In this document: piece by piece, positions 23,612 to 34,196 of the stretch
How the letters are laid out: each line of letters starts with the position of its first letter
Numbering within the stretch: position 1 is the first letter of the stretch
NCBI GenBank assembly: GCA_030686995.1
Contig: CM060709.1
Coordinates: 13,972,872-14,036,871 of the forward strand
Length of the DNA stretch: 64,000 nt
From: Artemisia argyi
Lineage: Eukaryota; Streptophyta; Magnoliopsida; Asterales; Asteraceae
Direction: 5' to 3'
Program-made: the position numbers and the translations under genes
Notes under the pieces: generated by a model
Databases searched by the model: none
Told to the model about the DNA's origin: nothing
What the model saw: only the letters and a program-made list of their open reading frames with translations

Positions 23612-23944
23612 TCACCCCAACCGGTTCGAACCAGAGCTCTCTACCCTGCTTGCATCCCTTTCCGTCTCATCCTTCCTTTCTTTCAATTGTTCATAGAAAA
23701 TTTCAAGAGCCCTAATCCTGCTTGCCAAATTAAAAAATTCCTGCGGCTCGATAACCTAGTAGACTCGCTCCTCCACCAAGCTGTCCAAAAGCACAGTTCG
23801 CTGCTCCTCCACCATGTTTTGCTGCTGCTCCACCACGTCATGATGCTTCTCCACCACATTATACTGCTGCTCCACCACGTTTTGCTGCTGCACCACCTGA
23901 TTTCGATCATCCACCGCGTTATCTGGTGAATTGTTGTGTGACAT
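23612..23944 (-). pseudogene. Heptad-like repeat protein (NVVEQQ repeats), left arm copy
   Basis: From ATG at 23944 the frame reads MSHNNSPDN, then about five copies of an 8-residue unit (NVVEQQQ-like) and a helical, charged tail ending near 23612. A TAG replaces a Gln codon after 62 residues (LVEERVY*). The right-arm copy has a different stop, earlier. The repeat is likely a short coiled coil. No family recognised. Confidence 0.6.
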
Positions 23945-24223
23945 TGTTTCATTTTAATTTTTAGAGAAATCTGTTAGATTTTTGTGTGGAATGTTTGTGT
24001 TTTGTGATCCTCTATGAGAGACATAATAAAAAGGGTATTTATAGTCGTATAAATTGGTATTACCTGAAAAAAACTTTGGAACCAACTGCAAAATGTTATT
24101 CACAAAGTTTATATGTGTCATTGGGTAGTAAAATCAGTTATTTTAAGCGTACACGACATTGTCAGTGAGTTGTCATTTCAAAGTGTCATATTTCGTGTAA
24201 AATTTTAAGCGTACACGACATTG

Positions 24224-24786
24224 TCATTCATCATCATTCGCATCGTCATCTGACCCAAAAGCAAATGATGAATCCGGTTTTGTGAAATTTGCCTCATCTT
24301 TAAAACCGGATTCATAAATCTCATGATCATTTGATTCAAATTTTTTTGATGGGCCCTCAATAAAAAAAGAGTTGCTATGGTTTTTATTATTGAAACAAGC
24401 TGAGTTGTCTTCATAACCAGAATACCGATTTTTTTGTTAGTGTTTTTTTCAAAAAAGTTATAAAATGTCAGATTTTCTTGGTTTGACCTAAAATATGTAA
24501 TTTCTTCACATTCTTTCGCTTTAGCAACATAAAGATGCGGCATTTCTTGATTCAAGGAAGCGTATTCAGCAAAGAACGTTACCTCATCATCGTCAGTGAT
24601 ATCCATTCGAACATCAAATGAGGGGTGCGAAAATTTAAAATTAAGCCGAACACTGGGATCCAACTTGAACTTAGAACGCACAGTTTCATCTAACCATGAG
24701 TAAGTGATATTAGTATACATAATCACACCTCGTTCGGTATTATCAAAATGTAAAACACATTTGAATTTTTGAAAATCTGTACTCAT
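24224..24786 (-). pseudogene. MuDR N-terminal / PB1-like domain protein, left arm copy
   Basis: From ATG at 24786 the first ~100 residues resemble the N-terminal domain of plant MULE transposases: a hydrophobic strand, SWLDETV helix, LDPSVRLNFKF strand and a DITDDDEVTFFAEYA ending. No DDE core follows. After residue ~135, at a run of seven A (caaaaaaatcgg), the acidic C-terminus (ending FGSDDDANDDE) continues in another frame. Both arms share this frame change, so it predates the palindrome, or reflects slippage or an unseen intron. In this arm the acidic frame stays open to TGA at 24224. Role unknown; possibly a fragment of the MULE transposase gene. Confidence 0.6.
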
Positions 24787-24879
24787 TTTTAGTGTTTGAT
24801 ATGGATGAAAGTGTTTGACATGAAAGAATAAACCCTAAACACTAAATATATACATACAATGCTACAACAAAAGTACTTT

Positions 24880-25145
24880 TCATTTGGGTGTATGTGTAAT
24901 TTTTTACATAAAATATGACACTGACGAGACAATTCTTTTACAAGGATTTGACAACTCCATGCTAGCTTTGTGTACGTGTAATTAATTACACGAAATATGA
25001 CACAGACTTGACAATTATATGGCAATGATGTGACAAATCCATGACAGTTGCGTGTACATGTAATTAATTGCGCGAAATATGACACAGACATGACAAGTGC
25101 ATGACACATACGGGTACGTGTAATTTATTACACGAAATGTGACCA
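24880..25145. repeat. Tandem repeat with core TACACGAAATATGACAC (left arm)
   Basis: Four copies of a 70-80-bp unit: 'gtgtacgtgtaattaattacacgaaatatgacacagac', then a 'gacaa..catgaca' half. Each unit has an inverted pair (cgtgtaatt/aattacacg). It lies in the shared promoter region between two divergent genes, with a matching array at 31912-32175. Confidence 0.8.
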
Positions 25146-25406
25146 TGATATTTTATTTACCCCGACATAGATTAAACATATCAATTAAATTTCTCCTATA
25201 AATACTAGTGTGTAGTTCCATTTCTCTAAACACATCCAGATATTAACATTTCTACTCTCTACAAAAATAGAATAATTCACACAGTGTCCCAACAAAACAA
25301 AACCGGATACACAAAACGATAGAAAAATTCCCAATACGTTCCACCCAAACAAAAAAAGGACACAACAAACGCCCCAACACATAAGGTTGCGGGTTCTTCA
25401 ACATCT

Positions 25407-25951
25407 ATGAGCGACCAGGATTGGATAATACCCGGTCCGGCTGGTATTCTTCAACAAGCTATTCTTCGCAAAAATGCAGACATCAGGGAGGGTGGCCCCG
25501 AATATTCTATTGTGCCAACACAAGATTATATAGCGAAAGTAAAAGAGGATGTCACTGAGGATGAACATTTTACTAGTGGGCCATGGTTGTGCGCGATTCA
25601 TAAGCTGTTAATTCTCAGGGTGTCATCGTAACTGGCTGTTTTGGAGATATAAAAATGCATTGCGTAAAAGGGAAACTTGAACTTGTTGTAGCTGTAATCA
25701 AGTCTTGTACTCCTAACATACTGGGTGACCTTACATGTACACTAAAAGATCCAACAGGGACTATGGCTGGTACAATTCATCACAAAGTCCTTGCAGAAGA
25801 GCTGGATTACAAAAAATCCCTCAAAGTCGGAGCTGTTTTGGTACTTCGTAATGTTTCGGTCTTTACCCCGAAATCATTACCGGCTGCTCTTAACATAACA
25901 TTAAGGAACTTGGTTGAGGTTATCGACAAGAATACCGTTTTTAGTGGATGA
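25407..25951 (+). pseudogene. HROB-like OB-fold protein fragment, left arm copy
   Basis: The ATG at 25407 reads SDQDWIIPGPAGILQQ, then a conserved helical lead-in (GPWLCAIHKL), then an OB-fold core: LVVAVIKSCTPNILG, DLTCTLKDPTGTMAGTIH, VGAVLVLRNVSVF, ALNITLRNLVEV. The order IPGPAG, LKDPTG, VLVLRNVSVF, LNIT is that of the OB domain of HROB (MCM8IP), which binds ssDNA/MCM8-9 in homologous recombination. One missing T near 25613 shifts the frame. The sequence downstream is in the correct frame again to TGA at 25949. Compared with host HROB proteins it is much shorter, lacking most of the disordered N-terminus, so it looks like a captured gene fragment. Confidence 0.65.
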
Positions 25952-26200
25952 ATATTTATATATTTATACCCTATGTTTATGTTTAATATTGTCTATGTAG
26001 TGTTTATGAAACACAGCGTTGTCTTTTTTAATAGTTTCGTGTCTATGTACGGTTATTGTATTGTGTCTTTATGTAGTCGAATAATACTTGAATAAATGCT
26101 GGAAAAAGAAATCAAATAAAAGTTAAAAAAATACTACAACATAGAATAGCATTACATACTTGTTAAACCGTACAACTAACAATGTGAAGCGTCATCTTAA
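25952..26200. other. Convergent spacer, left arm
   Basis: AT-rich spacer between the convergent HROB-like and Ulp1-like genes; no feature seen. Confidence 0.5.
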
Positions 26201-28381
26201 TTAATAATATCGACACAAACTAGTTTTCTCACACCTACAGATGTAAAACATGCTACCAAGGCTACATCTAATATTGAAGAAAAAGCCTACGACATTATTC
26301 ATATCAAATTCTGGTGGCCATCTACGCGTAACAAACTCATGCATTAGCCAACATGTGATTACTCCACAATCACTAAAATTTCCTTGTTGTGGGATATAAT
26401 ATGGTTCGTCGTTGTAATGGAATTCGAAATTGTAGTGTCCACGTCCTGTCCTGGTGAAATGTCCTAGCTCTTCTAAACAATTGTTCACAACTTCGGTCCA
26501 ATCCATTACAAACTTTCTTATTTGTTCACAACAGTCGATGCTATGCATAGAGTCGAGAACCAAGAACCTGGAATTATGTAAATCGATAATTGCTGTCACC
26601 CAGTGATTCCCTGTCGGATTCATCGGCATTACCACCTGCATATAAAATTTATTTATGTATACACAATTACATGGTCTAGTAAACAGTAATTTATACAAAA
26701 CAAATAAACATTGAAAGATGTTTACTTACCCAACGTACTTCATCCCATGATAGGTATGGACGCGTGCTACCATCCAGTGTTCCCCTAAGCGAAGGAGCTT
26801 TCGAAAGCATGGACATGTTACCATTTTCGGTCGGGTAAATAGATGCAGTCCATGATTTAGCCACTGTCCATGGTTGTTTGTCTACCCAATTTCTGATTAA
26901 TATCTCTACCCAACAATTCATATGCTGATTCAAAAGATTAAACTAAATCATTTAATGTTCTTGAAACTTAAATAATCTAAACCTCTAACAATTTAAAACA
27001 ATGGACTTACATCGTCAGACAACCAACTAATTTTATCCTCTGGACCCGGATCATTACCCATCTTGTATAAATCCGGAAGTAGATGTTGAAAGAACATAGG
27101 ATCTGCTACCCAACCCTTTGGATGGCAGTCAAGCTATATGTCACATGGGTCCATGAGGAATTGCTCAAAACTTACATAATTATTACGCCTTACCTAAAAA
27201 AAATAAGATATAATATCGTTACAAGTTTGTTAATTATATAAAATAAATGTTAATAAATTTAAAACATTTTTAGTAGTACCTTTGTAGGATCAACATTATC
27301 AACTATTATAGGTGCGCTAAAATCACAACCAACACAGGTAACATCATCATCAACCGGTTCTTCTTCTAGGTTAAACCGTGGAATGTTCGCCGTACTCTTT
27401 TTTTGTTTAGCCTTAGCACCACGTTTCCTAGGGAGGATTGTAGTGGGTCCCTGTTGGGTCCAAGAAAATTGCTGATATTTACCCGGACGACAATCCCTCC
27501 TTGGTCGCTCGATCGCATCTTTAAAAAAGATTAACCAAATAAATTTTTAACGTCATTAACATTATTAAACATAGAATTGATGGAAGAAAGACAATCAGTA
27601 ATCAATTACAAATAATGAAAAAATTTTAAAATAATAATCGATAAATAATAGGTTATCTGGATGTCAGCAGCAACGTTAGGGCAGATAGACCAGCCTGGTG
27701 ATCAATAGGAGTGGCAAACGAGGCGAACCCCATTGGTGTACGGTTAGCACTATGTCCGGTTGAGGGAAATGGGGATGGATACTTAGACGTTACGGGCGGT
27801 GTAGGAATACGAAGTCCATCAAAGAAAGAGTCATTTGGTAGCCCACTATATGGACGGCGGGATTGTGGTAAACCCTAGATATTAAATTATAACATAATGT
27901 TAGTATACAACCTTTTCGTCACTAAAAATTACTAAACATAAAAACACAAGAAAAAAAGTACATGTGTGTTTTGAATCACACTAAAGTCGCTAAAACCAAC
28001 ATTTTCATCAGCAACAAAGCTTGATTCTCTATGTACTGGTTATTCATTGTGAAGTTGGTTTTGCTACAGTAAAAATGTTAATGACACGATTAACAAGCCT
28101 TCAATGATATTAATACAAAAACTCAAAATAAATTGTTGTAAAACTATTTACCTACAGTTTAATATCTTTTAACTTCAGTGCATGTTCTTTGAACATAGCA
28201 TCATACGATTTAACTTCTGTAAAACAGCCGGCTATATGTCATCATCCATAGAATGGTATACTTGTGGCTGTATCACCGGAGGTGCGACCGGATCCCCTTC
28301 GAAGTACGCTCTACTATCACGCCACTACTCGGTCAATTCCTCATACTCATCCGGTGTAATTCTAGGCAACGGTGGTTTTAC
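26201..28381 (-). pseudogene. Ulp1 (C48) protease-like gene, left arm copy with two stops
   Basis: Seven exons mirror those of the right arm, reading outward from the palindrome centre. The last exon (26201-26635) carries the catalytic set: His in GNHWV, Asp in LVLDSM, Gln and Cys in QQGNFSDCGVITC. Two nonsense changes break this copy: TAG at 27134-27136 (a Tyr codon in the other arm) and TAG at 28152-28154 as the last codon of the first exon (Lys in the other arm). Splice sites appear preserved. Proteins of this family cleave SUMO-like modifiers; copies carried by plant MULE-type elements have no proven role. Confidence 0.8.
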
Positions 28382-28624
28382 CTTTAAAAAACATGGAAAA
28401 TATATCTGACATTAAAAAAACAAAAACAATATTAAATTCATAATAGTTAAAAAAATAAGTGGATATCTCAAACTCACAATCAATTAGTCGTCCAAAAACT
28501 TGTCAATTGATTGTATACTTAATTGATTGTGAGTTTGAGATATCCACTTATTTTTTAACTATTATGAATTTATTATTGTTTTTGTTTTTTTAATGTCAGA
28601 TATATTTTCCATGTTTTTTTAAAG
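28382..28624. other. Centre of palindrome 2
   Basis: Both arms meet here: a 33-bp unpaired spacer (28487-28519) lies between 'ctcacaatcaatta' and 'taattgattgtgag'. The Ulp1-like genes of both arms point away from it. Each first visible exon is preceded by a splice acceptor, not a start codon, so the centre appears to cut through an intron of the original gene. Confidence 0.85.
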
Positions 28625-30810
28625 GTAAAACCACCGTTGCCTAGGCTTACACCGGATGAGTATGAGGAATTGACCGAGTGGTGGCGTGATAGTAGAGCGT
28701 ATTTCGAAGGGGATCCGGTCGCACCTCCGGTGATACAGCCACAAGTATACCATTCTATGGATGATGACATACAGCCGGCTATTTTACAGAAGTTAAAATC
28801 GTATGATGCTATGTTCAAAGAACATGAACTGAAGTTAAAAGAGATTGAACTGAAGGTAAATAGTTTTACATCAATTTATTTTGAGTTTTTGTATAAATAT
28901 CATTGAAGGCTTGTTAATCGTTTAATTAACATTTTTACTGCAGCAAAACCAACTTCGCAATAAACAACCAGTACATCGAGAATCAAGCTTTGTTGCTGAT
29001 GAAAATGTTGGTTTTAGCGACTTTAGTGTGATTCAAAACACACAAGTACTTTTTTTCTTGTGTTTTTATGTTTAGTAATTTTTAGTGACGAAAAGGTTGT
29101 ATACTAACATTACGTTATAATTTAATATCTAGGGATTACCACAATCCCGCCGTCCATATAGTGGGCCACCAAATGACTCTTTCTTTAATGGACTTCCTGT
29201 TCCTACACCTCCCGTGACGTCTAAGTATCCATCCCCGTTTCCCTCAACCGGACATACTGCTAACCGTACACCAATGGGGTTTGCCTCGTTTGCCACTCCT
29301 ATTGATCACCAGGCTGGTCCATCTTTCCGCCCTAACATTCCTGCTGACATCCAGGTAACCTATTATTTATCGATTATTATTTTAAAATTTTTTTATTATT
29401 TGTAATTGATTACTGATTGTCTTTTTTCCAACAATTTTATGTTTAATAATGTTAATGACGTTAAAAATTTATTTGGTTAATCTTTTTTAAGGATGCGATC
29501 GAGCGACCAAGGAGGGATTGTCGTCCGGGTAAATATCAGCAATTTCCTTGGACCCAACAGGGACCCACTACAATCCTCCCTAAGAAACGTGGTGCTAAGA
29601 CTAAACAAAAAAAGATTACGGCGAACATTCCACGGTTTAACCTTGAAGAAGAACCGGTTGATGATGATGTTACCTTTATTGGTTGTGATTTTAGCGCACC
29701 TATAATAGTTGATAATGTTGATCCTACAAAGGTACTACTAAAAATGTTTTAAATTTATTAACATTTATTTTATATAATTAACAAATTTGTAACGATATTG
29801 TATCCTATTTTTTTTAGGTAAGGCGTAATAATTATGTAAGTTTTGAGCAATTCCTCATGGACCCATGTGACATATACCTTGACTGTCATCCAAAGGGTTG
29901 GGTAGCAGATCCTATGTTCTTTCAATATCTACTTCCGGATTTATACAAGATAGGTAATGATCCGGGTCCAGAGGATAAAATTAGTTGGTTGTCTGACGAT
30001 GTAAGTCTATTGTTTTAAATTGTTAGAGGTTTAGATTATTTAAGTTTCAAGAACATTAAATGATTTAGTTTAATCTTTTGAATCAGCATATGAATTGTTG
30101 GGTAGAGATATTAATCAGAAATTGGGTAGACAAACAACCATGGACAGTGGCTAAATCATGGACTGCATCTATTTACCCGACCGAAAATGGTAACATGTCC
30201 ATGCTTTCGATAGCTCCTTCGCTTAGGGGAACACCGGATGGTAGCACACGTCCATACCTGTCATGGGATGAAGTACGTTGGGTAAGTAAACATCTTTCAA
30301 TGTTTATTTGTTTTGTATAAATTATTGTTTACTAGACCATGTAATTGTGTATACATAAATAAATTTTATATGCAGGTGGTAATGCCGATGAATCCGACAG
30401 GGAATCACTGGGTGACAGCAATTATCGATTTACATAATTCCAGGTTCTTGGTTCTCGACTATATGCATAGCATCGACCGTTGTGAACAAATAAGAAAGTT
30501 TGTAATGGATTGGACCGAAGTTGTGAACAAGTGTTTAGAAGAGCTAGGACATTTTACCAGGACAGGACGTGGACACTACAATTTCGAATTCCATTACAAC
30601 GACGAACCATATTACATCCCACAACAAGGAAATTTTAGTGATTGTGGAGTAATCACATGTTGGCTAATGCATGAGTTTGTTACGCGTAGATGGCCACCAG
30701 AATTTGATATGAATAATGTCCTAGGCTTTTTCTCCAACATTAGATGTAGCCCTGGTAGCATGTTTTACAACTGTAGGTGTGAGAAAACTAGTTTGTGTGG
30801 ATATGATTAA
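28625..30810 (+). CDS. Ulp1 (C48) protease-like gene, right arm, 7 exons, open but lacking a start
   Basis: Exons by GT-AG signals: 28625-28855, 28944-29045, 29133-29354, 29492-29731, 29818-30000, 30087-30281 and 30376-30810. All introns are phase 0 and the joined frame (about 535 codons) is open to TAA. Exons 1-3 are Pro/Glu-rich, exon 4 is basic then acidic, exons 5-6 form the entry to the protease fold, and exon 7 holds the active site: GNHWV (His), LVLD (Asp), and QQGNFSDCGVITC (Gln and Cys). No ATG is in frame before the first exon, which follows an acceptor (tttttttaaag). 5' exons were probably lost at the palindrome centre. The catalytic residues suggest a competent fold, but without a start it may be unexpressed. 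Plant MULE-type elements carry such genes. Confidence 0.8.
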
Positions 30811-31102
30811 TTAAGATGACGCTTCACGTTGTTAGTTGTACGGTTTAACAAGTATGTAATGCTTGTTAAACATTTATTTGATTTATTTTAACTAGGTGTG
30901 ACAAAACTAGTTTGTAGTATTTTTTTTTTAACATTTATTTGATTTATTTTTCAAGCATTTATTCTAGTATTATTCGACTACATAAAGACACAATACAATA
31001 ATCGTACATAGACACGAAACTATTAAACAAGACGACGCTGTGTTTCACAAACACTACATAGAGAATATTAAACATAAACATAGGGTATAAATATGTAAAT
31101 AT
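30811..31102. other. Convergent spacer, right arm
   Basis: Unlike the left arm, this spacer has a small internal duplication: 'aggtgtga-aaaactagtttgt' (30774 and 30894) and 'acatttatttgatttattt' occur twice. Confidence 0.55.
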
Positions 31103-31647
31103 TCATCCACTAAAAACGGTATTCTTGTCGATAACCTCAACCAAGTTCCTTAATGTTATGTTAAGAGCAGGCGATGATGATTTCAGGGTAAAGACCGAAA
31201 CATTACGAAGTACCAAAACAGCTCCGACTTTGAGGGATTTTTTGTAATCCAGCTCTTTTGCAAGGACTTTGAGATGAATTGTACCGGCCATAGTCCCTGT
31301 TGGATCTTTTAGTGTACATGTAAGGTCACCCAGTATGTTAGGAGTACAAGACTTGATTACAGCTACAACAAGTTCAAGTTTCCCTTTTACGCAATGCTTT
31401 TTTATATCTCCAAACAGCCAGTTACGATGACACCCTGAGAATTAAACAGCTTATGAATTACGCTCAACCATGGCCCACTAGTCAAATGTTCATCCTCAGT
31501 GACATCCTCTTTTACTTTCGCTATATAATCTTGTGTTGGCACAACACAATATTCGGGGCCACCCTCACTGATGTCTGCATTTTTGCGAAGAATAACTTGT
31601 TGAAGAATACCAGCCGGACCGGGTATTATCCAATCCTGGTCGCTCAT
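31103..31647 (-). pseudogene. HROB-like OB-fold protein fragment, right arm copy
   Basis: Mirror of 25407-25951 with the same IPGPAG lead-in, LKDPTGTMAG strand and LNITLRNLVEV end. Here the frame is broken by a different one-base loss (a T missing near 31417, at 'ggctgttt'), while the base lost in the left copy is present. The ancestor of both arms was therefore open through this region, and each copy broke independently after duplication. Confidence 0.65.
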
Positions 31648-31911
31648 AGATGTTGAAGAACCTGCAACCTTATGTGTTGGGGCGTTTGTTGTGTCCTTTT
31701 TTTGTTTAGGTGAAACGTATTGGGAATTTTTGTATCTTTTGTGTATCCGGTTTTATTTTGTTGGGACACTGTGTGAATTATTCTATTTTTGTAGAGAGTA
31801 GAAATGTTAATATCTGGATGTGTTTAGAGAAATGGAACTACACACTAGTATTTGTAGGAGAAATTTAATGGATATGTTTAATCTATGTCGGGGTAAATAA
31901 AATATCATGGT

Positions 31912-32175
31912 CACATTTCGTGTAATAAATTACATGTACCCGTATGTGTCATGCACTTGTCATGTCTGTGTCATATTTCGCGCAATTAATTACACGTACA
32001 CGCAACTGTCATGGATTTGTCACATCATTGCCATATAATTGTCAAGTCTGTGTCATATTTCGTGTAATTAATTACACGAACAAAAAGCTAGCATGGAGTT
32101 GTCAAATCCTTGTAAAAGAATTGTCTCGTCAGTGTCATATTTTATATAAAAAATTACACATACACCCAAATGAAA
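31912..32175. repeat. Tandem repeat with core TACACGAAATATGACAC (right arm)
   Basis: Mirror of 24880-25145; four units, slightly diverged. Confidence 0.8.
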
Positions 32176-32266
32176 AGTACTTTTGTTGTAGCATTGTATG
32201 TATATATTTAGTGTTTAGGGTTTATTCTTCCATGTCAAACACTTTCATCCATATCAAACACTAAAA

Positions 32267-32829
32267 ATGAGTACAGATTTTCAAAAATTCAAATGTGTTT
32301 TACATTTTGATAATACCGAACGAGGTGTGATTATGTATACTAATATCACTTACTCATGGTTAGATGAAACTGTGTATTCTAAGTTTAAGTTGGATCCGAG
32401 TGTTCGGCTTAATTTTAAATTTTCGCACCCCTCATTTGATGTTCGAATGGATATCACTGACGATGATGAGGTAACTTTCTTTGCTGAATACGCTTCCTTG
32501 AATCAAGAAATGCCGCATCTTTATGTTGATAAAGCGAAAGAATGTGAAGAAATTACATATTTTAGGTCAAACCAAGAAAATCTGACATTTTATAACTTTT
32601 TTGAAAAAAACACTAACAAAAAAATCGGTATTCTGGTTATGAAGACAACTCAGCTTGTTTCAATAATAAAAACCATAGCAACTCTTTTTTTAATGAGGGC
32701 CCATAAAAAAAATTTGGATCAAATGATCATGAGATTTATGAATCCGGTTTTAAAGATGAGGAAAATTTCACAAAACCAGACTCATCATTTGCTTTCGGGT
32801 CAGATGACGATGTGAATGATGATGAATGA
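32267..32829 (+). pseudogene. MuDR N-terminal / PB1-like domain protein, right arm copy
   Basis: Same gene as 24224-24786. The PB1-like first ~100 residues are intact (YSWLDETV, LDPSVRLNFKF, DITDDDEVTFF). The same frame change occurs at the seven-A run near 32622. In this arm the acidic continuation frame is closed by a TAA (near 32705, a Ser codon in the left copy); the alternative frame runs to 32815. It lacks a transposase core. Confidence 0.6.
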
Positions 32830-33108
32830 CAATGTCGTGTACGCTTAAAATTTTACACGAAATATGACACTTTGAAATGACAACTCACTGACAATGTCGT
32901 GTACGCTTAAAATAATTGATTTTACTACTCAATGACACATATAAACTTTGTGAATAACATTTTGCAGTTGGTTCCAAAGTCTTTTTCAGGTAATACCAAT
33001 TGATACGACTATAAATACCCTTTTTATTATGTCTCTCATAGAGGCTCACAAAACACAAACATTCCACATAAAAATCTAACAAATTTCTCTAAAAATTAAA
33101 ACGAAACA

Positions 33109-33441
33109 ATGTCACACAACAATTCACCAGATAACGTGGTGGATGATCAAAATCAGGTGGTGCAGCAGCAAAAAATGGTGGAGCAGTAGAATAACGTGGT
33201 GGAGCAGCAGCATAACGTGGTAGAGCAGCAGCAAAACATGGTGGAGGAGCAGCGAACTGTGCTTTTGGACAGCTTGGTAGAGGAGCGAGTCTACCAGGTT
33301 ATCGAGCCGCAGGAATTTTTTAATTTGGCAAGCAGGATTAGGGCTCTTGAAATTTTCTATGAACAATTGAAAGAAAGGAAAGATGAGACGGAAAGGGATG
33401 CAAGCAGGGAAGAGAGCACTGGTTCGAACCGGTTGGGGTGA
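33109..33441 (+). pseudogene. Heptad-like repeat protein (NVVEQQ repeats), right arm copy
   Basis: ATG at 33109, MSHNNSPDN start, NVVEQQ-type repeats and helical tail to TGA at 33439. A TAG near 33187 interrupts the repeat region. The tail that is closed in the left copy is open here (LVEERVYQVIEPQEF). The repeat DNA is a GTGGTGGAGCAGCAG-type minisatellite, which explains copy-number differences between arms. Confidence 0.6.
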
Positions 33442-33752
33442 AAGTTTTTAATGATTATGGTGCTTGTAAGGTTTTAGTATGTTTGTAATCTGGTTTTTAT
33501 CTAATGTATGGAATGGTTGCTACTTTTTACTTCTTGATTGTAGCAGTACCTTCTTTAATTCTACCAGTACCATTTTTTTCTCAGCAGTACCTTCTTTATG
33601 TAATGTGTAATTGTTGTCAATGCAAGTATATTAAGCATATGATTGATATTACTTGAAACAACGATTACAACAATAAACTACGATACGATAACTAAGAAAC
33701 GGAAATTCAAACCACTAAAATATGACACGATAAATAAACATAAAACTACGAT

Positions 33753-34196
33753 TCAATTAAATGAATCATCCGACACATAGCCCTCGTGACTCGAATAAGA
33801 GGCACTTGAATCGTCCTCACTCGATGGCACAGGTGGAAGTCCCATCGACCATCGCCATTCTGCTCGTTTGTTTTTTTGATCCTGTTTCCCTTTGCGGTAT
33901 GCCTCACGCTCCCTTGACTGACGGTCTTGCTCAGCTTCAAACTCTAAATACACTTGCATATCCAGCTCGTACTGTTCTTCCTTAGTCAACTCACGAATGT
34001 TGGGTCGATTTTCAGGTGGATTGTTTGGTGGTTGATTGTTTGGTGGTGGAAACATAACTCCTGGTGGAGTGGCAGGTGGTGGGTTGTCATATTGGAACAC
34101 CGAAAACAGATCTTGTGGCAGAGTATTTTGTGGGGAATTGTCTTCAGGTGGTGTGTTGTAAACCGATTCATTTTCAGGTGATGCGTTGTGTGACAT
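33753..34196 (-). CDS. Proline/acidic hypothetical protein, intact copy (147 aa)
   Basis: An uninterrupted frame from ATG at 34196. The N-terminus MSHNASPENESVY is followed by a Pro/Asn-rich half (PPPATPPGVMFPPPNNQPP), a charged helix (KEEQYELDMQVYLEFEAEQ), a basic patch and a Ser/Asp-rich C-terminus. No domain recognised. Its first residues resemble those of the convergent NVVEQQ gene (MSHNNSPDN), and the sequence just before the start codons is similar too, suggesting a shared 5' origin. Expression and function unknown. Confidence 0.55.
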   Translation of the reverse strand: MSHNASPENESVYNTPPEDNSPQNTLPQDLFSVFQYDNPPPATPPGVMFPPPNNQPPNNPPENRPNIRELTKEEQYELDMQVYLEFEAEQDRQSREREAYRKGKQDQKNKRAEWRWSMGLPPVPSSEDDSSASYSSHEGYVSDDSFN

